DNA of 20,157 nt. Source: Methanoregulaceae archaeon UBA288. GTDB lineage: Archaea > Halobacteriota > Methanomicrobia > Methanomicrobiales > Methanospirillaceae. The position numbers and the translations under genes are program-made. Positions 15,165 to 20,157 of this stretch are shown here, piece after piece. The notes under the pieces were generated by a model. That model had not been told where the DNA came from, did not search any database, and saw only the letters and a program-made list of their open reading frames with translations. Where the stretch lies: positions 285 to 20,441 of the forward strand of contig DAEF01000191.1 of the NCBI GenBank assembly GCA_002495225.1. Direction: 5' to 3'. Within the stretch, counting starts at the first letter, position 1. Each line of letters opens with the position of its first letter.

Positions 15165-16018
15165 CCCATCTGAGGGGGATGATCATCGCGGGCAGGAAAT
15201 ATCGCCGTCGCTGTGGCACACGAGAACCACGTGTGAGCGCAGCTTGCCCTCGAGAAGTCCTGCGTGACGGAGACGAGGCTCGCATCGGATCGGGATTGCC
15301 GACGGGCCTGGCTTCGGTACAGACGGCGGGCCACAGGGTTCCCGAGAACGACGCGGTCCTGTCCGGCCGATGCCGGTGGCACGGGTTCGCCCCCGGGCGC
15401 GTGGGCCGGACGCCGTCTGCACCCGAAAGGCGGACCGAACGGGGACTGCTGGCGGAGGAGAGCGCGGTCAACATGCCGTCGCTGTCTGCGAAGCGGGGGC
15501 GCTCGTCCACCCCCACACCCGGTCGTCCGCAATGCCATCGTCCCTGCGGGAGAAACCCGGGGGCGTCCGATATAGCGTTCTTCGGGAGGGTGAGATCGGC
15601 GCCGTCGCTGCTGGCTCGGGTGCGGACAGCCCGCCGGGATGTGCGAGGCGTGCCCCGTCCGATCGTCGCCTCCTCGACACCGACGATCGAAAGATGCCGC
15701 AGGGACGGTTGCGAGGCACGTCCCCGCCGGAAAGATTCCTCGATGCCCTCCGCGATACCGGCATCGCGATCAGGGCGCGGCTGGAACACCCTCCCGGCAG
15801 CAGCCCCGAGCGCGTCCGGGTGCCCGTCCCCGGCGCAGATGCCCGGGGATGCGTCGGGGTTCGTCGTCCCGGGGAGGAGGCACAGTGAAACGGAGTGCCC
15901 TGGAGCCCTGCGCATCGGCGTGCCCGCGAGGGACGATGAGGAGAGCAGGCCCGCCCGTCGCAGGGAGAAAGGCATAAACCCTGCACGACCCAAAAACCCT
16001 CAGATCCGGTGAAATACC
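15165..16018. other. 854-bp stretch with no credible gene, upstream of RuBisCO
   Basis: All six frames hold long open stretches, but their translations are Arg/Pro/Ser-rich and match no family that I recognise; none has a ribosome site and codon use unlike the neighbours. Base composition stays high in G+C, which is unusual for plain intergenic DNA in such a genome and more like decayed coding sequence. No RNase P, SRP RNA, tRNA or CRISPR pattern was found. The last 60 bases become richer in A and contain the probable RuBisCO promoter. Confidence 0.5.
15972..15979 (+). promoter_or_regulatory. Probable TATA box of the RuBisCO gene
   Basis: GCATAAAC lies in an A-rich patch 40 bp before the RuBisCO ATG. 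Usual spacing puts transcription start near 16000 and a leader of about 20 nt that contains the ribosome site GGTGA at 16008-16012, 6 nt before the start. The match to consensus is moderate. Confidence 0.45.
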
Positions 16019-17236
16019 ATGGCCGACCTTTTCGCGACTTACTATTACCATCCCCGCGCCGACACGACTCCCGAGTTCGCCGCACAGGCGCTCGCCGAGG
16101 AGGAGACGACTGGGACCTGGACCGACATCTCGACCACGACCGAGTACGTCCGACGGCTCGACGGCGTGGTCGAGTCGGTTGAACCGCACGGCACGGGCTA
16201 CGTGACGCGGATCCGGTACCCCGTCGAGATCTTCGAGCCGGGGAACGTCGCCCAGTACCTCTCGGTCTTCGCCGGCAATCTCTTCGGGCTCGGCCGGCTC
16301 GAATCGGTGCGGCTCCTCGACGTCGAGTACCCCGAGCCGCTCGTGGCCCCGTTCCACGGTCCGAAGTTTGGGATGGAGGGCGTCCGGCGGCTCGTCGGGA
16401 CCACGAAGCGGCCGCACGTGGGCACCATCATCAAGCCGAAGGTCGGCCTTTCGCCCGGGGACACGGCGAAGGTCGCCTACGAGGCCGCGATCGGGGGCGT
16501 GGACCTGATCAAGGACGACGAGACCCTGACGAACCAGGCGTTCTGCCCGCTTCCCGAACGGGTGGCCGCCGTGATGGCCCGGCTCGACGACGCCCAGGCC
16601 GAGACGGGCCGGCACGTCCTCTACGCGGTCAACATCTCGACCCGGGCCGACCGGATCCTGGAGCGGGCCGAGTCCGCACTCGAGCAGGGCGCGAACATGC
16701 TGATGGTCGACGTGCTCACCTCCGGCTTCGACGCGATCCAGGCGCTCGCCGAGGACCCGTCGATCAAGGTCCCGCTCCACATCCACCGCACCATGCACGC
16801 CGCGATGACCCGGAACCCCGACCACGGCATCGCGATGCGCCCCTTCGCCCGGCTCGTGCGGATGGTCGGGGGCGATCAGCTCCACACGGGGACGGCGTCG
16901 GGCAAGATGGGACACGTCCCGATCGAGGAGATCCTCGGCGACAACGAGGCCCTGCTCTGCCGCTGCTACGGCCTGAAACAGGTCTTCCCGGTCTCCTCGG
17001 GCGGCCTGCACCCGGGCAAGGTCGGGGCAGAACTCGAGGCGCTCGGGATGGATCTCGTGCTCCAGGCGGGCGGGGGGATCCACGGTCACCCCGGCGGCAC
17101 TGCGGCCGGTGCCCGCGCGATGCGGCAGGCCGTGGACGCCTTCATGGAAGGAGTCACGGCAGAGGAGTACGCGAAGGACCACTTCGAGCTCGAACAGGCG
17201 ATCCAGAAGTGGGGGTCCTCGGCGGCGCGGTCCTGA
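16019..17236 (+). CDS. rbcL: Form III RuBisCO large subunit
   Basis: 405 residues, shorter than plant and bacterial form I as expected for the archaeal form III. Active-site residues are all present: TIIKPKVG (K139, K141), carbamylated K165 with D167 and E168 in GGVDLIKDDET, H256-R257 in HIHRTMH, H289 in LHTGTASGK, K296, SSGG at 326-329 and GGG at 351-353. It carboxylates ribulose-1,5-bisphosphate to two 3-phosphoglycerates in the cytosol. Loss-of-function RuBisCO-like proteins lack several of these residues, so this copy should be active. Ribosome site GGTGA is at 16008-16012. The isomerase gene just upstream on the same strand provides its substrate; no phosphoribulokinase gene is in the window. 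Confidence 0.95.
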   Translation: MADLFATYYYHPRADTTPEFAAQALAEEETTGTWTDISTTTEYVRRLDGVVESVEPHGTGYVTRIRYPVEIFEPGNVAQYLSVFAGNLFGLGRLESVRLLDVEYPEPLVAPFHGPKFGMEGVRRLVGTTKRPHVGTIIKPKVGLSPGDTAKVAYEAAIGGVDLIKDDETLTNQAFCPLPERVAAVMARLDDAQAETGRHVLYAVNISTRADRILERAESALEQGANMLMVDVLTSGFDAIQALAEDPSIKVPLHIHRTMHAAMTRNPDHGIAMRPFARLVRMVGGDQLHTGTASGKMGHVPIEEILGDNEALLCRCYGLKQVFPVSSGGLHPGKVGAELEALGMDLVLQAGGGIHGHPGGTAAGARAMRQAVDAFMEGVTAEEYAKDHFELEQAIQKWGSSAARS

Positions 17237-17281
17237 GGCGTCGGCACATAGATGAGCGGCCGGGCCCCACCCTCTTTTCAC

Positions 17282-18103
17282 ATGGACCTGCCCTTTGAGA
17301 AGCTCCACGGAAACGGCAACGACTTCGTGCTGATCGACGAGTACGCGAGGGTCGTCGTCCCCGAGCCGATGAAGCCCGAGTTCGCCCGGCTCTACTGCGA
17401 CCGGCGCTTCGGGATCGGGGGCGACGGCGTGCTCTTCCTGTCGAAGGGCGACGGCGGTGACCTCCGGATGCGTCTCCTCCAGCCCGACGGCTCCGAGGCC
17501 GACATGTGCGGCAACGGCGTCCGGTGCCTGGCGAAGTACGCGGTCGACCGCGAATACGTGGGGGAGGCGTTCGTCGTGGAGACCGGGGCGGGCCCGGTCC
17601 CGGTCGAGGCCGGGTACGACGAGGACGGCGTCTTTGAGGCGACGATCGGCATGCCCGACCCGGCCTTCGAGCGCAGCGCGATCCCGGCCCTGGGCAACGG
17701 GGAATACCTCGAGGAGGTGGACGGGCGCGAGGTCCGGGCCGTGAACACGGGCGTGCCGCACGCCGTCGTCTTCGTCGAGGACCTCGATGCGATCGACCTC
17801 GAGACGGTCGCACCCGCGATCCGGCGCCACCCCTCGTTCCCCGAGGGGGCGAACGTGGACTTCGTCCAGGTCACGGGGCCCGGCGCGATCCGCATCCGGA
17901 CGTTCGAGCGCGGCGTCGAGGGCGAGACCCTCTCCTGCGGCACCGGCGCGACCGCGTCGGCCGTGATCGCCTCCCGGCTCGGGCTCGTGGGCGCAACGGT
18001 CGAGGTCGAGACGACGGGCGGCCCGCTCACGATCGCGGTCGGCAGTTCGACGACCATGACCGGGCCGGCCGAGACGGTCTTCTCGGGCGTCATCGCGCTC
18101 TGA
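17282..18103 (+). CDS. dapF: Diaminopimelate epimerase
   Basis: 273 residues, normal for the family. It begins MDLPFEKLHGNGNDFVLID as expected, and has the two catalytic cysteines C76 in DMCGNGVRC and C219 in LSCGTGATA, plus FERGVEGET just before the second. It converts LL- to meso-diaminopimelate in lysine synthesis. A longer start at ATG 17252 is possible; I prefer 17282 because the added residues are unlike the family. Neither has a clear ribosome site. It lies 45 bp after RuBisCO and probably shares its transcript, although the pathways are unrelated. Confidence 0.95.
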   Translation: MDLPFEKLHGNGNDFVLIDEYARVVVPEPMKPEFARLYCDRRFGIGGDGVLFLSKGDGGDLRMRLLQPDGSEADMCGNGVRCLAKYAVDREYVGEAFVVETGAGPVPVEAGYDEDGVFEATIGMPDPAFERSAIPALGNGEYLEEVDGREVRAVNTGVPHAVVFVEDLDAIDLETVAPAIRRHPSFPEGANVDFVQVTGPGAIRIRTFERGVEGETLSCGTGATASAVIASRLGLVGATVEVETTGGPLTIAVGSSTTMTGPAETVFSGVIAL

Positions 18104-18158
18104 CGCCCGGCGGACCCCGGGAATCCGCCCCCTCTTTCCGAAGGCCGGGACCGGTTGA

Positions 18159-18190
18159 GCCGGCCGTACCGCCCGTACCGGCGCACGGGG
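18159..18190 (+). repeat. GC-rich 32-bp repeat, left copy, 3' of dapF
   Basis: Bases 18166-18190 are a perfect reverse complement of 18784-18808; extending to 18159 and 18815 gives 31 of 32 matches. The element is built from GTACC/GGTAC units and lies about 55 bp after dapF. Relative to the gene upstream of each copy, both copies have the same orientation, as if they were 3'-end elements. Confidence 0.75.
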
Positions 18191-18218
18191 CCGCGGACGC
18201 CTCCGGGGGCGCCGGCAT

Positions 18219-18479
18219 TCACGCCATTCTGCCGGCAGACGCCTCGACGACGGCGCGCTCCTCGGGCGTGAGCCCGTAGAGGTCGAAGACCAGGTCGTCG
18301 ATCTCGCGATCGGTGGCCTCGATCTGCAGCTCGATCAGGCGTTTCTGGTGCTCCGTCGCGGCGGCCGGCAGCCGGCGGTGGAGGTCGAGCATCGCCTCGA
18401 CGAGGGCGACCATCCGGTCGTGCTTCGCCACGTTGTCAGGGCTCGCGGGGTTGATGGGGCGGACGGGGAGCGTTTCCAT
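18219..18479 (-). pseudogene. C-terminal remnant of an Eco57I/TaqI-type restriction-modification enzyme
   Basis: An open frame of 86 residues reads METLPVRPINPASPDNVAKH and goes on HDRMVALVEAMLDLH ... KRLIELQIEATDREIDDLV, ending LYGLTPEERAVVE. This helical tail is characteristic of the C-terminus of large (about 1000-residue) Eco57I-type methylase-endonucleases. It is far too short to act alone, has no ribosome site, and its frame is closed by TAA directly upstream (18485-18483). I read it as the last part of a deleted gene whose other visible piece is at 18536-18688. A small functional protein cannot be excluded. Confidence 0.7.
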
Positions 18480-18535
18480 GTATTACATCAAATAGTGAGA
18501 ATAACCGTCTCTGATCACGGTCAAATGTGTCTGGA

Positions 18536-18688
18536 TTACCAGAACAGGCGTTTCGAGTTCAGGAGACCCCGGATGTAATAGAGATTGAAATTTGCATCAT
18601 CGAGCAGAATCCCGTCACCCGTTTTGAAAAACTGCCCCTTGGTGTCGACGGCGTGAACGTCAACCAGAGGAGCCGGGTCGCGGCAGAC
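18536..18688 (-). pseudogene. Second fragment of the same restriction-modification enzyme
   Basis: On the minus strand the frame reads AVDTKGQFFKTGDGILLDD and then NFNLYYIRGLLNSKRLFW before TAA at 18538-18536. The segment LYY-I-x-GLLNSK-x-LFW is typical of the target-recognition part of Eco57I/TaqI-like enzymes, a few dozen residues before the tail seen at 18479-18219. About 56 bp separate the two pieces, in a different frame, so codons were lost. The local DNA is richer in A+T than its neighbours, fitting a transferred gene. The upstream limit of the remnant is uncertain. Confidence 0.55.
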
Positions 18689-18783
18689 GGGCCCGTGGGT
18701 GGTCCGACGACGGCGACACCCGTCCGGCGCCGCACGGCCCGTCTCCATTCCTTCCTGTGATTCGGGATCGTCACGGTTCGACC

Positions 18784-18815
18784 CCCCGTGCGCCGGTACG
18801 GGCGGTACCGCCGGC
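18784..18815 (-). repeat. GC-rich 32-bp repeat, right copy, inverted
   Basis: The inverted partner of 18159-18190 (25 bp perfect, 31/32 overall). It lies downstream of the TIGR00266 gene (minus strand, stop at 18915). The two copies bracket the restriction-modification remnant with 593 bp between them. Confidence 0.75.
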
Positions 18816-18856
18816 ACGCGCGGTACCCCCGGGCCCCCGGCGGGGCCCGTACCGGC
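18792..18856. repeat. Long palindromic region, possible terminator-like structure
   Basis: GCCGGTACGGGC at 18792-18803 and its exact complement GCCCGTACCGGC at 18845-18856 can form a 12-bp stem. The 41-base loop is itself rich in GGTACC and CCCGGG palindromes. It sits about 60 bp after the TIGR00266 gene and includes part of the right repeat. There is no T-run, so a classic archaeal U-rich terminator is not evident. Confidence 0.5.
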
Positions 18857-18914
18857 CGCACCGCTCCCCATCGCGCAGATGGGCTCGCGGTGCCGGGAGC
18901 ACAGGGGCCCCGTC

Positions 18915-19613
18915 TCAGCCAGAGCGCGTCGACTGGACGCGGGGGCCGATCACGGTCCAGAGCCAGTCCGCGAACTCGCGGATGTTCTTGGTCTGGATGT
19001 ACACCTCGCCCGGCCCCTCGATCTCCGTCACGAGCCACTCTCCCCCGAGGATCGTCGACTTCCAGCCGCCGAACTTCCGGATCTCGTACCGGCAGGAATC
19101 GGAGAACGCGACCAGGTGGAAGTTGTCGACCACGAGCCGTTCGCCGGGCGCGAGGACGTGGCGGTCGAGCGCGCCGAAGGTATTGGCGAAGAGCACTCCC
19201 TCGCCGGTCACCTTGATCATGAAGAGGCCCTGGCCGAAGAGCCCCTTCGTGAACCCCTGCCACTGGACATCGAGGTTGACTCCCTGCGTGGAGGCGACAT
19301 AGCTGGAGCGCTGAACGATGAAACCGTGGTCGGGCCCGATCTCCAGCACCTCGATGTCCCCGACGGGCGCCGCGACGAAGCCGGCCTCGCCCGGCGCTCC
19401 CGACGCGACGTAGTCGTTGACGAAGAGCGACTCGCCCCCGAGCACCGAGGAGACGATGCTGCCGAACAGCCCCTTCTGCCGCAGCCGGCTGTTGACCTGG
19501 ATCGAGGGGGTCATGTAGGTCATCGCGCCGGCCTCTGCCGCGATAGACTCGCCGGGCTCGAGGCGGACGACGGCCATCGCGTAGGAAGGTCGGTACTTGA
19601 TCTCGTACTGCAT
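18915..19613 (-). CDS. TIGR00266 / AIM24-family protein
   Basis: 232 residues, the usual size. It has the family opening MQYEIKYRPSYAMAVV with the acidic-glycine segment EPGESIAAEAGAMTYM, the repeated GLFG motifs (KGLFGS, KGLFGQGLF), and the closing GPGEVYIQTKN. These form a beta-sandwich made of internal duplicates. The family is widespread in prokaryotes and related to mitochondrial AIM24; the biochemical role is unknown. No signal peptide or membrane helix is seen. The start ATG at 19613 has AGGAG about 8 nt upstream. It is separated from the lipoprotein gene by 225 bp and may be transcribed independently. Confidence 0.92.
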   Translation of the reverse strand: MQYEIKYRPSYAMAVVRLEPGESIAAEAGAMTYMTPSIQVNSRLRQKGLFGSIVSSVLGGESLFVNDYVASGAPGEAGFVAAPVGDIEVLEIGPDHGFIVQRSSYVASTQGVNLDVQWQGFTKGLFGQGLFMIKVTGEGVLFANTFGALDRHVLAPGERLVVDNFHLVAFSDSCRYEIRKFGGWKSTILGGEWLVTEIEGPGEVYIQTKNIREFADWLWTVIGPRVQSTRSG

Positions 19614-19650
19614 GGATCAGCTCCTGTTGAAGAGTGGTGCGCGGCAGCGG

Positions 19651-19656
19651 AAAAAA
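19651..19656 (-). terminator. T6 tract, possible U-rich terminator of the serS-lipoprotein unit
   Basis: The only six-base T run in this part (minus strand) lies about 180 bp after the lipoprotein stop and 38 bp before the next gene. Archaeal termination often uses U tracts without a hairpin. It could equally be part of the TIGR00266 promoter region. Confidence 0.25.
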
Positions 19657-19838
19657 GCTGGGAGGAACCGCACCCTGGCGACGGAGGCACAGTCACGGAT
19701 CTGCGAAGGATGCGCTGGAACCTTCGGCTGGACGCGGGCAGAGATCGACACGGACGTGGTCGGGCAACCGCACCAGGTCCTTCGGGCCCGGACCGGATCC
19801 GCAGCGATCGGGCGCGGACTCCGGGGCAGACCGGGGTT

Positions 19839-20039
19839 TCAGTCGATCTCGTACTCGCCGGGGCCGTCGGCGGGGATGGGCTCGAGCCCCTCGGCAGACG
19901 CGCCGCTCGGCGCCGGCTGCGCGGTGCTGTCGCCGCTGCTTCGCCCGGGCGTCTCGGGACCGAGCTCTGGCGCGCCACACGCCGCAAGCGCGAGGCACCA
20001 CGCGAGCCCGAGGGCCACCCACGCCAGACGACCGCGCAT
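19839..20039 (-). CDS. Small putative lipoprotein
   Basis: 66 residues. MRGRLAWVALGLAWCLALAACG is an arginine-started hydrophobic signal with a lipobox L-A-A-C, so C21 would be lipid-anchored outside the membrane. The mature part (about 45 residues) is rich in Pro, Gly, Ser, Ala and Glu with no fold evident, ending GPGEYEID. No homologue is recognised. The ATG at 20039 lies 14 bp after the serS stop, in the same direction. Signal and lipobox are clear; short, low-complexity sequence keeps the confidence moderate. Confidence 0.6.
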   Translation of the reverse strand: MRGRLAWVALGLAWCLALAACGAPELGPETPGRSSGDSTAQPAPSGASAEGLEPIPADGPGEYEID

Positions 20040-20053
20040 GCAGCTACCGCCCC

Positions 20054-20157
20054 CTACGACTTCGGGCCGACGACCTCCTGGCCGCCCATGTACGGCCGCA
20101 GCGCCTCGGGTATAATAACCGTCCCGTCGGCTTCCTGGCAGTTCTCCAGGATCGCGG
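20054..20157 (-). CDS. serS: Seryl-tRNA synthetase, C-terminal fragment
   Basis: Only the last 34 codons are in the window. They read AILENCQEADGTVIIPEALR followed by PYMGGQEVVGPKS and TAG at 20056-20054. The block TVIIPEALRPYMGG is the standard end of the common (bacterial-type) seryl-tRNA synthetase, where the class II motif 3 arginine lies further upstream outside the window. This differs from the rare methanogen-type SerRS. The enzyme charges tRNA-Ser and tRNA-Sec precursors with serine. Confidence 0.9.
   Translation of the reverse strand, partial: AILENCQEADGTVIIPEALRPYMGGQEVVGPKS

Noticed and set aside
15121..16012. Open frames of about 290 codons on both strands upstream of RuBisCO
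   Set aside because: Neither has recognisable motifs or a ribosome site, and the two contradict each other; kept only as an unexplained block.
15770..17830. A 686-codon minus-strand frame opposite RuBisCO and dapF
   Set aside because: Spans two well-defined genes on the other strand; shadow of strong codon bias.
18770..18790. GGTTCGA-like sequence resembling a tRNA T-loop
   Set aside because: The stem and loop lengths do not fit a T-arm and no anticodon or acceptor arms are present.
20108..20120. TATA-like sequence TATAATAA
   Set aside because: It lies within the coding sequence of serS (codons for V-I-I-P on the minus strand).
1..20157. CRISPR arrays, rRNA, tRNA genes and insertion sequences
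   Set aside because: No spaced direct-repeat array, no rRNA or tRNA pattern and no transposase frame was found on either strand.

Overview
The window is an archaeal chromosome segment from a hydrogenotrophic methanogen, most likely of the order Methanomicrobiales (Methanoculleus-like). The basis is a run of methanogenesis marker genes, component A2 of the methyl-coenzyme M reductase (MCR) system, a form III RuBisCO, a PAS histidine kinase with the RHDILNQL phospho-acceptor motif common in methanogens, and archaeal TATA boxes. G+C is high, about two thirds by eye, so long antisense open frames are abundant and meaningless. The genus is an inference.

Layout. (1) 1-2139, plus strand: the 3' part of a DUF2193 gene, then DUF2180 and an aquaporin. 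The last two carry frameshifts, and the aquaporin also has an internal deletion. A possible broken secreted-protein remnant lies beyond them. (2) 2140-14179, minus strand, read right to left: a HAD-family protein, then a tightly packed operon atwA-mmp3-mmp6-mmp5-mmp15-mmp17-mmp7. It continues in the same direction with an AhpD/carboxymuconolactone decarboxylase-like protein, a BaiN/HI0933-type flavoprotein, a SIS-domain protein and a PAS histidine kinase. Most mmp junctions overlap by 4 nt or are separated by a few bases. A good TATA box sits inside the last codons of the HAD gene, just ahead of atwA. (3) 14220-18103, plus strand: ribose-1,5-bisphosphate isomerase (divergent from the HAD gene across a 40-bp gap holding a 9-bp direct repeat), an 854-bp stretch with no believable gene, form III RuBisCO and dapF. 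(4) 18104-18914: a degraded zone with two fragments of a restriction-modification enzyme, flanked by near-identical inverted 32-bp GC-rich repeats. (5) 18915-20157, minus strand: a TIGR00266/AIM24 protein, a small lipoprotein and the C-terminus of seryl-tRNA synthetase.

How the genes work together. AtwA, Mmp3, Mmp7 and Mmp17 are, with McrC, known parts of the ATP-driven complex that reduces the Ni-F430 cofactor of MCR to active Ni(I). The same transcript encodes Mmp5, Mmp6 and Mmp15. Mmp15 is clearly related to the ATPase activators of 2-hydroxyacyl-CoA dehydratases and keeps both cluster-binding cysteines, which suggests a second ATP-driven, low-potential electron route linked to MCR. The downstream CxxC protein and flavoprotein are candidate redox partners. 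On the other side, ribose-1,5-bisphosphate isomerase makes the RuBisCO substrate ribulose-1,5-bisphosphate, so those two genes form part of the archaeal nucleoside (AMP) salvage route and/or a RuBisCO-based carbon route.

The most interesting signals are the Mmp15/Mmp5 relationship inside the MCR-activation operon, the redox genes appended to that operon, and the inverted 3'-end repeats around a decayed restriction-modification gene.
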